Shown: piece by piece, positions 24,981-37,055 of the stretch | Layout: each line of letters opens with the position of its first letter | Numbering within the stretch: position 1 is the first letter of the stretch | Assembly: GCA_029449245.1 (NCBI GenBank) | Contig: JANATF010000001.1 | Coordinates: 1 to 64,000 of the forward strand | Direction of reading: 5' to 3' | From: Mortierella alpina | Lineage: Eukaryota; Mortierellomycota; Mortierellomycetes; Mortierellales; Mortierellaceae | Length of the DNA stretch: 64,000 bases | Translations under genes and position numbers: made by a program | The notes under the pieces: model-generated | What the model was told of the DNA's origin: nothing | The model's input: the letters and a program-made list of their open reading frames with translations, nothing else | Database searches by the model: none

Positions 24981-26323
24981 TTACAGCTCCAACGACTTGA
25001 CAGCCATCTCCAAAGCACCCTCCTTGGTCTTGTTGCCGCCGATAAATCCTCCCATGTGCACAAAGATCGAGTTGGGGATTCCGCTGCGCTCGCTCAGCTC
25101 GTCGTCTCTGAAGCCTCTCCATTCCTGGGGCAGGGCCTTGCGGCACTCAAAGCTCTCGGGCGATGGGGGCACGCACTGGACACGCCACTGGTTGTTGTCA
25201 TCCGGGTAGAGCACATAGACGGCCTTCTCCTCAATGCACAGCTCCTGCTCCAAAATAAACAAATGTTCCTTCCAGGGGCATGACTGGTCAAAGACCAGGA
25301 TCTTGCCTGAGGGGTGAATGTCCAAGCGCTGGTCCAGGGCCTTGACCACAAGATCACGCGCAGGCAACCACGACAATCCCAAATACCGGATCGAATCCTG
25401 GAAATCCTGACCCGTGATAGCCACAGCCTTCATGAACTGAGCATCGACATCGACATCCTTCTGGTTCCACCAAGGGTTGAGGCCTGCAACACGCTGAGGA
25501 AGCGCAGTCGTGACACGGTACTTGGGCTTGATGTCGGCAGGGTATTGCGCAATGCCATTGTCGCCTCCATCCAGAGCCTCAATAAAGTTCTCGTAGACTT
25601 TGGTGTAGAGCAACTCGACCTTGGGGTCAGACTCTTCCAACGACAGAATCGATGCGATAATCTCCTTTCCAAAGTGCCTAAAAGGTTGCGATGAAAAAAA
25701 AAAAAGCGAAGCAGCATCAGAAACCTCGGTAGCCCGCTCCTCAATGCGAGATCGATGCTAAATGACAGAGAAAGAGGGAGGAGGCACAGAAATAAAAAAG
25801 ACGCGTGCTGAAAAAAAGACGACGTAACGTACTTGTATACAAGGCCAGCGCTGCTCAGCTTGGTCTCAAACTTGCCGCCAAAGACCTCGGTGAATCCACG
25901 CTGGTGGTGATCATAGCGGTGCACGCTGGGATCGTACACACCTCCTACGTCGACCACAATGTCGCAGGCAGCCAGCTTGGCGGGATCACGGGTGCGAACG
26001 AGTTCTAAGAAAAAAAAGACCAGGGCTTTAGTAAAAGTGCGCCTTTTGGAATCGTTTTTGAGACAGGATGGGCCGGCAGAAGCAGAAAAGAGGCAAATGA
26101 GGCTTACGGGCATCCTTAAACTGCTTGGTCTGGTAGAGCATGTGGACGGCGAGTGCTTCGTCGCAGTGGAAGTGTCCATTGTGGGTTCCGATTGCCTGTG
26201 GATGGACATGGTTTGCAGAAGTAACAAAGAGGATAATCATTCCTGCCTCGGTCAGCGGTCTGTCAGCGAAGAGAGAATCAAAGGGCGACGACGGCGATGA
26301 CCACGACGGGTTACCTTGGCCAT
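24981..26323 (-). CDS. MYG1: MYG1 exonuclease (UPF0160, DHH-fold)
   Basis: Four exons: 26323-26315, 26195-26108, 26004-25833 and 25677-24981, 321 residues. The first coding exon is only nine bases (M-A-K) before GTAACC. Family hallmarks are IGTHNGHFHCDEALA at the N-terminus, VRTRDPAKLAACDIVVDVGG, and RYDHHQRGF (DHH-type metal site). KLSSAGLVYKHFG, DNGIAQYP, SWLPARDLV, CPWKEHLF, WRVQCVPPSPESF and FVHMGGFIGGNKTKEGAL also match. MYG1 is a 3'-5' RNA exonuclease that in animals acts in nucleolus and mitochondria on pre-rRNA and mitochondrial RNAs. No strong mitochondrial presequence is visible in this model, as the N-terminus starts three residues before the domain. It converges with the APD1-like gene. 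Confidence 0.93.
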
Positions 26324-26645
26324 GCTGGTGAGGTGTCTGCTGAAGATGCGGGTGGGCTGTGGGCGGAGAGAGAGTCGAAGGGAATGTCGAAAGGCTGTGA
26401 ACATACAAAAAACTCTCGGACAAGGAAGGTGAGTATGGAACAAAGAAAAAAAAAAAGCCGTGTTTTCGGCGGTGCTGGAAATACAAAAGGGCAGTCCGCC
26501 TCGGCGTTGCATTTCTTTATGTCACCCCGTTTTCACTCCTACACGTCCTCATGTCGCTTGGGTCGACCCATCGTTTTCGTTTATGTCATGTCATGTCATG
26601 TCCATGCGCGGAGGTGCGGAGGTGTGAGGAAAGGATGCATTACGT
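26324..26645. other. Spacer between remodeler stop and MYG1 start
   Basis: A 322-bp gap between two minus-strand genes. It contains a pentanucleotide-like TCATG repeat (CATGTCATGTCATGTC near 26586-26601) and an A-rich run near 26443-26456. It would hold the MYG1 promoter and remodeler 3' UTR. Confidence 0.5.
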
Positions 26646-29600
26646 TCAGTTATTAACAAAGGCCTGGTGCCGCTCGTTGATCCGCAGCTCTGCTGTCAGG
26701 GCCTCGGTCGCCATCGTCGTCAGGGGCGCCGTCTCCTCCGCTCTATCGTCCGCCATATCCACCTTCTCCATCTTGTTCATCCCCCCGGTGCGGATCGCCT
26801 GAACCTTGTCGCTTCCATTATTCCCATGTCCGTGTGCATGTGCGTGTGCGTGTCCGCGTCCGTGTCCGTGTCCATTCCCATATCCATCATCCATCAAAGT
26901 CACCACTGGCCCACCGTGGTAGCTGCCTGACCTGGCTCCTACTCCGCCAGTCATCGACGCCGCCGCCACTAGTCCGCCTTGACCCATCGCAGAAGACGAG
27001 GACAAAGACTCGGCTCCATCCACACCACCCTGATCCTCCTGGGGACTCTGTCCAGGAGACAGTACCCTCTTTGGAACGCGTTCATGATGCACGTCCCCAT
27101 TCACGCGTGCCAGCTGCTGTGGATGCTGATCATGGTCCTGAGGCGGCTCGTCCTGTTGCGGCAAGAGACGGGCAGCGTGAAGCTCCTGCGTAGGCAGAGG
27201 CATGTCATGGTCCACCATGGTCTCTTGATTAGCATGAGCGTCTGATCGTTCCGTGGTATAATGTCCCTGCGACTGTCCAAGCGCTCGGTGCTCGTTTTGC
27301 GGGGACATGGACACTGGTCGCCCTGGCTGACCAGCATGCGGTGGACGAACGTGCGATGGATGCTGCTGTTGCTGTTGAAGATGTCGCTGCTGTGGGTGAG
27401 AATGCTGAGGGTGGTGACGATGCTGTGAGTGCGGAGCTGGGTGCTCTGAATGGTGGCCTGCATAGTGGCCTGCGCTGGAGTGATGCTGACTAGACCTAGA
27501 CGGTGCTGCCGAGCTATACGGCCCCTGTAGAGTACACGAGAAAAAGAGACAATATGAAACGATACAATTAGGCAGGCGGCCACAAGATTTTTGAATGCAT
27601 CTTCATGTATATACAATAGACAATAGAGACGGACAAACGCCCTGCTAAGAATCTGCCTGCCAACTTACGTTTTCAGCCTGCCCATAGTCATGATGCCCGC
27701 GCGAGGACTCATCCAGGTGATGATGACCACGTTCACGGTCTCGTTCATGGTGCATTCCCTGTCGCGAAGAATCTGCACGCCCATAGCCCGTAGGATCACG
27801 TTCCCGTTCCCGCTCACGTTCGCGTCCATATGTGCCATCGACGCCTTGAGAAGATTCGTTCACATAATCATGACCTTCCGGGCCACCATTTCCTGAAAAC
27901 GATCCACGTCCAGGTGGCATCATCATTGATCCATCCTCCGCACGAGAAGATGCCCTTCTAGCCTGATAGCTGATGTTCTCGCGTCCACCACTAGTGGCAT
28001 GTCCGGATCCCGTGTGGTGTGCATGTGGCGCACCACGCGCATGGTACCCACCATAGTCGCGCGGCCGTTGACTATCGGATCGCCCGCTTGCAGGCCCTGA
28101 CGATGAAGCAGGACTGGAGTGATGGTGCTGATCCTTCGACGGGCGACTGCTCATGAATTGGGGTGGGATCTGCGACGTATACGCTTGGTGCTGAGAGTGT
28201 GAGTGATGACTCTGACTTGGCCTTTGTCCAGAATGCCCATGCTTCATTGAAGAACCCGACTGTCCACCTGTCGCTGCGACTCCCATGGCCACTGCTGCTC
28301 CTGCTGACGTGGGCGCGCCACGTGACGACACATTAGACACGGAGGGCGGTCCAAGGGGAGGAGGAGCTGGACCATTAGTCCCACTCGCCCCTGCTCCTGC
28401 CCATGGCCCTGACCGTCGGGGGGCGCTGCTGGTTACAGGAGGAGCACCTCTGGGAGCGTCTCTGTTCATGAGCGCCTTAATAGTCGACACATACTCCTGC
28501 TTTTTCGAGTCCGAAATGGTTGGATCCAGTGTGATGTTACGGCAGCGCTCTTGCAAAAACTGCATGTTTTTGGTCTCGGGGCACTTGAAAGGCAAGTGAT
28601 AGGGCACTTGATTGCACACAATACATGCTCCAGGGGTTATCGTCGGCACAAAGGCCTTGCCGATCGACATGGACCGCAGATTCTCTTGGTAGGCCGAACC
28701 GCCGAGTCTTGCCGCAGCTGCCGAGAGATTTCTTGCGACCTTGCCTTTAGGTAGCTCCGCGGGGGTGATATGCTTGTCCAGCAAGAACTTATCCAGGGTA
28801 TTGAGAGCCAGAGTCTTGTAATTGTCTGGATAGTTGCTGGTCGCAATCTGCTGCCTCCGCTCCAGCACCAGGGGTATATCTTGGCTCTCTGGGCAGCGGT
28901 CGCGATGGCTCCTATGACAGACAAGGCACGGCTGCGGTTTCCGTGCTGTCTTCCTGCTCGCTGCATCCCCGCGAATTCCTTGCATGTTGGCTCCAGGCAT
29001 TTGGTAGGGCGACTGTGGATGCATACGAGCCTTCTTGATCTTGCCAGGGTTTCCATGTAGCCCTGCAGGGCTGCCATCGCCGCCAAAAGGGTCGCGTCTG
29101 CCGTCGTCATCCATATCCATATAGCCCAGTTGAGATGGGGACTGATTAGGGTCCATGCCAGACCGGTTCCTTTTCGCCTTTTTGTTCAGCTCCAACTCTG
29201 CCAATACTGTGTTGGGATCGAGCTCTGTGTCAGAGTCTATCGACTCTACATCCGAACCTATCAGGTCCGCGTCGACATAGTCCTCCTCCTCCTTGGAGGG
29301 GACCTCCTTGCCAGCCTTGCGCTTCTTGTTGGGCGGACTCTCGTTATTATTCCCGTTCTCGGCATACGACAGCACTGTCTTTCTGCGTGCTCCGCGGCCG
29401 AGAAGCTCCTCCTCTTGCGCATACGCCATAGCCAATCGATCGCGCAGCAGGGTGGACCAGAATCCCTCCTCCTCAGTCTCGGGTGGGGCATCAATCGGAA
29501 TGTCCTCGTCCACAAGTCCCTTGGTCTCTGTCCAAACCTTGGCAAATCCAAAACCGCTGACCTTGGTCTCGCCATTGTCCGTGTCATCCCAGTTGTGTTC

Positions 29601-32600
29601 AATCTTGCTACGGTCAAGAAGAGCCTCCAGAGTGGCGTCGTCGTACTTCAGGTCCTCGTTCGTGGTCGACTCCTCTTCAAAGAGCGCCTTGGCTCCGAAT
29701 TTGAGAATACTCTCAACATCGATAGGATCCAGGTTGTCGTCCTCCATGCGCTCCACAATCAAGTGATCCAGAATCATCTTCTTCTTGCCAATCTGCACAA
29801 TACGCTCCTCGGCCGAGTTACGTGTCATAAACTTGAGAACCAGCACTTTGTTCTTCTGTCCGATACGATGAGCACGACTGAGCGCCTGCATGTCCGCCTT
29901 AGGATTGAAATCGACATCGTAAATGATGATGGTGTCTGCCGTGGCCAAGTTGACACCTACACCACCTGCTCTTGTCGAGAGTAGAAACACAAACACATCC
30001 GAATCAGGGGCATTGAATTTGTCAATTCTCGCCTGGCGGTCGCTACTGCTGGTGCTGCCGTCGAGTCGGACATAATTGTATCGCTCTCCGTTCAGGTAGT
30101 CCTCCAAAATATCCAAGAGCCTTGTCATGGTTGAGAAAATAAGGACTCGGTGACCGCCCTGCTTCAGCTTCGGGAGCATGTTATGGAGAAGCTCTAGCTT
30201 GCCGCCGGCCTCGATCAAACTTTTGTGAACCAGCTCGGCTGTGTTCAGGTACCTCGGTTCCACACCCTCAATTAGATATGGGTGGTTCAGGCATTTACGG
30301 AGCTCCATCAGAATGTTGTGCAATGACGCCTTGCGGTTGCTAGAGGTTCCACCTCGGTTGGTAATGGACTGCAGGAGCTTGTGATTACGAGCCAAGATAC
30401 CCTTGTAGATTTCCTTCTGGAGCGCAGACATGCCAACAGGCACAATGACCTCGCTCTATACATTCGACGAGAGAATAAGAATACAGGGTTAGTATTGCAG
30501 CGACATGCTCTGGGATTGTTACCATTCAAAAGTAAAAATGAAAAAGGAGCAGGTCAGACTTGACGCACCTTTGGTGGCAGATCCTTGAGCACTTCGTCCT
30601 TTGTACGGCGAAGGAAAAACGGCTTCAGCAACTATGATATTTTTCAAAAGACAATCGAGAACAACACGCGTCAGTCTATCAATACCACACGCCATTTCCA
30701 TGCAGCAGAGCATCTCGCAAGGCCAATCTTGGCACTTACCCCATGCAGTTCCTCTACAGCCGCCTTATCCAAGTTCTCGTACTTCTTTTCCAGCTCGGTC
30801 ACATCCGCAAACTTCACTGGATCAAGAAAGTTCATCAAGCTGAACAACTCACGGATATTGTTCTGTAGAGGCGTGCCTGTCAATAAGACGCGGTTCTCAA
30901 TCACCAGCTCGTTCAGCTTGACAAACAGCATACTGTTCTCGTTCTTGAGTCGCTGGCCTTCATCCACAACCAGACACTCCCAAGAGTTCTTGCGGAATAA
31001 AGAGCCATCGGTTGCGTTCACGATCATCTCGTATGTTGTTACCACGACATGGCACTTCAAATCGTGTGTGCCTGGGTGAAAGAGTTCATAGTCCCGAACG
31101 ACTGAGCGCGAGGTCTGAGGGCCATAGTAGGCGACAACGCGAAGGTCTGGCGCCCACTTTGCAAACTCGCGGACCCAGTTCGTCAAGGTTGAGTTGGGAA
31201 CGACGATCAGACATGGGAACGCGCGCAGTTGGTGATAAAGCGTAGTTACAAATGCTACCATCTGGATGGTCTTTCCCAATCCCATCTCGTCGGCCAAAAT
31301 GCTGTTGACGTTTTTCCAATGATTGTATCGCAGCCAGCTATAATGAGTACAGTGTTAGTTTTGCCACCCACTGCAACAGATTACGAAAAATATGTTGAAA
31401 TGTGCATGTTTTTGGAAACACTTACTTGAGACCATCCATTTGGTAATCCTTCAAGGTACCGCCGGTGACATACGATGGTTGTTCCTTCAGTTCCTCAAAC
31501 GGGAGTTGATTCAGGGGTCGTGGTTGCAAACCGGACCGTCCTTTCTTGGCCCGCGCTGGAATCTCGATCTTTCGGGCAGACACCCACTCCTTGAATGCCT
31601 GCTTGAAAGACGCATAATGTGGACTATCGGGCTCGTCCGGCTCATCCCAAGTTGCTATTGGCACCACCATAGTAGGTTAGAAGCAACTCATGGAAGTCAG
31701 GGTCAGGCATATCAATTAATAAAGATCAAAATACCTTGATCATAATCCAGCGATTTCCACTTGACAAAAACACTTTGAATATGATCGACCGCATCCATAT
31801 CGTCGCCATTGCCGTCATACTCTCCATCAAAGCGAACGTCTAGAATCTTTTCAACTTGCGTCCATTCGTCCATAATGACATCCGAAACTTCTGCTGGTCC
31901 TGTCATTCTCTTCCAGAAGGACTTGATTTTCACAGACGAGACGACTTGGCTGACCCAGTAGCTTGGAACCCATGTCAGCTTCCTGTACGACATATTCTTC
32001 CATTTGACGAGCAGCTCACGAGTCGTGTTGAGCGCCTGCGGAAATGTGCTGCCGTCCTTGGAAATTGGTTCAGCCACGTTCGTTTCGCTTTTAGAAGAGT
32101 CTGCCACGACCATATCTGTATCGCCATCTTCCAGTAGAGTAGCAGTGGCCTTGAAGATGGGAACATCGCGAAATGCAAGAATCTGATCCAGCTCGCTGTC
32201 CCATTCCGAGCACTGATGACACTTCCAGTCTTTCCTATAATGCCTGATGATTTGCGACTGCTCGGTACCCTTTTCCATGGTCGACAGGGGCTTGAGGCAC
32301 TGGTCGTGGGCAGTATACGTGCACCGGAAGCACCGGAATAAAACGTCTGGAGATTCATTTGGTGCATCTGAAGAATCTTCCAGCTTCTTGGGCGTTTCCG
32401 CCTTGGCGGAACTGTCCTCCACATCCATCTCATTTGATCCCTGCACAGTTTTGTCCGATTCGGCTGCTGTATCGTCCTGATTGGATGGGTCGGCTCCTTC
32501 TGCCGCTGGCTCGCTTGGGACGGCCGAGGACTCGAGAGCTGAAGCAGCAACGGATTCGGATGCCTCAGCGGCCTTGGCGGGAGGCGCTGGAGGAGTTCGG

Positions 32601-34489
32601 CCAACCCAGAGTCGACACTCCATACACTCAGCCCCTTTGGTCTTGATACAAGCCTCACACCGAAATCCTGTCCCAATCAAGTTGTCTGTGTAGGACTTGC
32701 GGAGACAGAGACGATGGTATCCGGCAGAGCAGCACTCACAAAGCAAAAGCGACCCAAGCGGTTCGTCGTCCTCTTCATCATCGCTCTTCTTCTTGCTTTT
32801 GCGCTTGGTGATTTCGCCTCGCTGGCCACACCGAGTGCAAAAGGGGTGATGTGCCTGAACAAATGTGGACTCTGTTGAGGTGGCGACAAGTACCTTTTTG
32901 AGCTTTGGTGCAGAGGGAGTCTTGCGCTCGGTTTTTGCTTTTGGGGTCGCCAAGTCGTCTGAAGAGCCCTCGGAGGATTCGATAGTGGGCTGAGGCTTGA
33001 CAGTCGCCTGAGCTCGCCTGGGGTAACCACGTGCAGAGAGTGTCGTAGCAGGCGGTGTGTCGGGATCCTGATCCTGGCCGTCGTCGCCGCTAGAGTTGGC
33101 CTTCTTTGACTTTGCTGTTGCCTTTTTACTTGATCGTGGTGAAGAGTAGTCACCACCCTCATCCGAGTCCTCGCCACCTTCGTAGTACTGGACATTGACT
33201 CTTGCCTTAGTTCTTGTGGGCCGAGCTGCTACTGAAGGTCTTTTCTTGGACGCTTCGCTGTCGCCGGTCTTTGCTGATGTCGATTGAGATTTTCGTGAGG
33301 CTGGTGGCGGTGATGGGCTGTCTGACTTGCCCTCGGACTTTGAGAACTGGCTATGCTCGTATTCTTGAACGAGGTCGTCCCACTGCCCAAGTGCCTCGAC
33401 AGACTCCTAGGTCATGGTGTAATGCAAGACGGCATCCATCAGTTAGTCCTCAGCACATGTCTACGTGTAAGCACAAAGTACTGCATGGGGATATTGGGCT
33501 CGATCATGCAGTGTCCTTGGAGGTACAGACGGCAATGCCACTAGCCCCTGATTTTTCTAATTTTCTCCCTTTATCTGTGGTCGTGGACACTCCCGCCGCA
33601 TCATGCATGCATGCAATACCCGCCAGCGCCTGGTGGTCCAGACCAGATACTTCTTTGGGTAGCCAGAGTAGTGTTCCTGGGAACCGCGTGCTCATCCATA
33701 TCCTGAGTGTCCGACCTTATACCCGCCGTACACCTGCACAGTGGCTGCATGGACCAGATCGATAGCTTTCCAAGTCATCCACCCCTTGAAGTCTCCCCGT
33801 GTTGCGCTTTAGCATAGAAAAGGCCGGCCACCTCTCGTATGCATGAGGCTCCCCTTCCATTCCCTTCTGCACATTTTTTTTTCTCTCACTTGGCCCTTTT
33901 GATTAATTCCTTGCTTCCCACTCCCACTCCTTTTTTTTTTTTTTTTTTGTATCATAGTTCAGTTGACATGTCCCTTGCTCCTATTTTTGCTCTGAGGGCT
34001 TGCTGGATCATAGAGTGCAGTGTTAACCCCCGCCGGTGTCAGAGTCCCACAAGGAGGTCTTTGCAAAGCAGTTTTGACCGGATGTGATAAGACGGAAACA
34101 CCTTGCTGATGATAATTCCGTTGTCCATGGAGTCGACCAGAATCGATAGGGTTGTGGCACCCCTGCTGAGAGTCTCCAGGTCGGCTCGGCCGGTCATATC
34201 ACCAACACTTCAGATGGATGAGGTACCCCCTCTCTCACGACCACCACCCTCAAATGACACGCACGTTTGATATCCTTACCTCTGTCGATTCCCCGTTCTC
34301 CCAAAAGACGGTGTATTTAACGGCGCCACCATCGTGAATGGTTTGACCAAGAATCTTGAGCACGTCTCCTTTAGATGTAGGGGATCCGCCGTCTGTCGCC
34401 ATCATTGTGACATCCTGCTCAGTCTGGTCCACCTGCTCGATGTGGTTCACTGCCATGTCAGTCTGATGTTCCTGTGGATCCACGTCCAT
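26646..34489 (-). CDS. CHD/Mi-2-type SNF2 chromatin remodeler, Mit1-like
   Basis: Model: exons 34489-34280, 34173-34102, 33406-31735, 31654-31426, 31337-30740, 30631-30569, 30455-27669 and 27524-26646, about 2169 residues. A possible extra exon is 33676-33620. Order of parts: acidic N-terminus; PHD-like C-x2-C clusters at about 280-345 and 450-500; divergent chromodomain-like KWKNMSYRKLTWVP and KWKSLDYDQ; then the SNF2 ATPase with ADEMGLGKTIQM, VVDEGQRLKNE, LTGTPLQNN, STRAGGVGVNLATAD and SRAHRIGQKNKV. A basic region and two C-x2-C zinc-knuckle-like motifs (CLVCHRSHRDRCP and CIVCNQVPYHLPFKCP) follow. The tail is long, His/Gln/Ser-rich and disordered. The layout matches fission yeast Mit1 (SHREC complex, heterochromatic silencing). 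The 3' six exons are firm; the N-terminal exons and start are tentative. Confidence 0.85.
33407..34101 (-). other. Unusually long first-part intron of the remodeler, may hide exons
   Basis: At 695 bp this is several times longer than other introns here. Within it, 33676-33620 reads from a CCCAG acceptor to a CGG|GTATTG donor in phase 0 and encodes 19 residues (EHYSGYPKKYLVWTTRRWR) that join smoothly to the next exon. A second candidate around 33780-33710 is weaker. Transcript data would decide. Confidence 0.4.
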
Positions 34490-37055
34490 CGCGCTTGGAT
34501 CCGATCGCTGTGCTGATCAGCAGCTTCGTCAAATGTCTTGTATGCCGTTGGATAAGCGAGCAATCTACCGGGTGGCTGTGCCTTGGTATGGATGACACGG
34601 GCAAAGAGCCAAATACGACACTGTTGGAAGACGCTCTATCGTCACAGCGAATAGGTCCAATGTCGCGGTGAAAGGAGACGGTGATGAAGAAAACGTTAGA
34701 AACCTGGACGAAGGAGCAGATTATGTGTGTGTATGGGGGGGGGGGGGCCGGACGCGTGATGTTTGTTATGAAATCTCGGGCACGAAGGGAGATGCAGCAG
34801 AGACAAAGAGAGAGCAAAAGGCGAGCGAGCGAGAGAAAGATGGATATTAAAGAGAGCAAAAGAGTGTTGGATCCCCGCGCAACGCACGGTGCAGTGGATG
34901 AATCAGGACGCGTTGGTTTATATGAAGCGGAATGTTGTGTTTTGAACCTTGCACGGATGAATCAACAGTAATGCTCTACCAGAACGTCGAGAGGGAGACA
35001 AAAGAAGGAAAAAGACGGGGCGCCGCGAGCAATACGCGCATACCATGGTATTAACGAAAAAAAAATACAGCTGGACAGTGCCCCTCAAAGATGTCTCCTG
35101 CACTCCTTGCCAATGCAAGCCCAGCAACCCGCGATATGCTTGGGCGATTGTCGCCCCAGAAGCGGATCGTATCTTGCCACAGCCAGCTTTGTCACGCTCT
35201 AAGTCACCTCCAAAGGGCTGGATCGCACCCGTGTCCCATCCGCCCCTTGACCCCCAGCGCACCACCGCACTTTCCAACCCCATGCAAAACTCTGGGATGC
35301 CGAATAAGGGGGGGTGAACAGGGGCCCCGAGCGTCAAGTGGGTTAACCAAAAAAAAGGCTCTACCAAAATCCACAGTTTTTTGCAGCCATACAATACAAC
35401 CCACGCTTAAAGGCGCCACGTCCAAAGACCTGCTTCCGGCGCATAACAAAAGGTGTACGCTACAGCAAGCTAGTGCAGTTTTATGGAGGTTGACCACAGT
35501 ATACTTCACGGGCCACCAAAAAAAAAAGGTTGGTGGCAAAAAGAAATAGGTGCGTTCCTGTAGGTTTCTTACGAAGCATATCATAGTCACTGCCCATGGG
35601 AGGTGCTGGAGTAGAAATTGAATGAAAAGAGATGGCGGATGGAGACAAGAGTGGTCTCATGAGGACATGGGGGTGCGCCGGATGGTGAATGGGGCGATGA
35701 CGCAGGGCCGTGGAGTATTTCGCTGCGGAATTTAAAGCTCTGCACTCGGCGAGAAGAGGAAGCAAGGGAAAGGGACGGACGAGAAGAGAAGAGAAGAGAA
35801 AAGAAGAAGCAAAGGCGAGAGAAAGTGGAGAATTGGGCGTCGCTGTGCGATCTAGCTTACCTCGGTCGGCTAATATGGGTCTAGACGGAGTGACCAAGCA
35901 ACGAATGCGGTTGCGCTGGCTCGACCTTGATGATCTGCAATGTCGAGTGGCGGCGGAAGGGGCAAGGGACGATGGGGCGTCTGGAGGGGCTGTGCCCGGT
36001 GGGATGGGAGCTGTGGACGGGGAAGGAGAGCCGGGGCTGGGATGAGACGACACTCTAGCGAGAAAAGGGAGTGAGTGTGTGTGTGTGTGTATGTGTGTGT
36101 GTGTGCGTGTGCGCGTGTGTGTGTGTATGTAATGTGCAGTTATGCGCAGACACAGGGTATGTATGAATTACTGGCAGCAGCAGATCTACGCGGAGATGAC
36201 GAGAGAGAGTGAGAGAGAGTGTGTGTGTGTGCGGTGCAGGAGGATGGGGACAGGGATGGGGCACGAGAGAGCTGGTCCCAGGACAACGAAGGGGCAGACT
36301 GAAGAGCGGGAATGGGCGAGGAGAGTGACGGGGGAGGGAGCAGCGAGAGCAGAGAACAAAAGAGGGAGAAAGAGAGAGAAAGCGGCAGCGAGAGATATGC
36401 CGATATTAAATATGGACGAGTGAGCGATCGAGTCGCACTGGGGGCATCAGGGAGCCATCAGACATCACACCGGATGACAAAAAAAAACGCGAGCCCTCTC
36501 CGTACCTGCGACGATGTTTGTACACGTTCGCTCTCCCCGCCCTGGGGCACATTTGGACCCACCCCCTACCGCATCTTGCGGCTCGTGATCCTCCATCTTT
36601 GCACGAGCTCGCGTGGCTCCCTGGCCGCCCTTGTCCCCCCGGCACAACCATCTCTGCTCATGGTGCGCACTCAGGCACGATCACCAAGCAACGATCTCGC
36701 GGCTGGCGACCGTCCTCCCCGTCTTCATCGAGATACGTGTCTCGCATGTTGGCAAGCACCTTGACGCACAAACAAGGGCTCGGGCCACGCCTGTCCATTC
36801 CCCAGCTATCGTCGTTGCTCTGCACAGCATACAATAGTATCAAATCAACCTAAGCTATCGCCATACGAATCAAGAATGAGACTCTCTCCATCGCCACAAG
36901 CCATCCAGCCTTCAGACCCATATCCATGATTTGCGCTCAATGCAACTGAGCTCTCTTTCGCTAGCAAGAACCGGGGCCCCTTCAATCACCTGATTCGCTA
37001 TTTTTGGAGTATTTATATTGTGATGAGTTGAACAACGGCTGCTCATCACACCTCA
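34490..37055. other. Intergenic or 5' region of the remodeler, with simple repeats
   Basis: This 2.6-kb stretch has no confidently supported gene. A G13 run lies at 34735-34747 and (GT)n at about 36074-36134. Two minus-strand segments have good splice signals: 36050-35859 ends in CGAG|GTAAGC, and 35607-35573 runs from CTCCAG to CTTC|GTAAGA and contains an ATG at 35597. Joined in phase to an acceptor at 34513, they would add M-G-S-D-Y-D-M-L-P-Q-R-S-D-P-S-A ahead of the remodeler start, across an intron of about 1 kb. This is a possible alternative 5' end, not certain. Confidence 0.35.
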
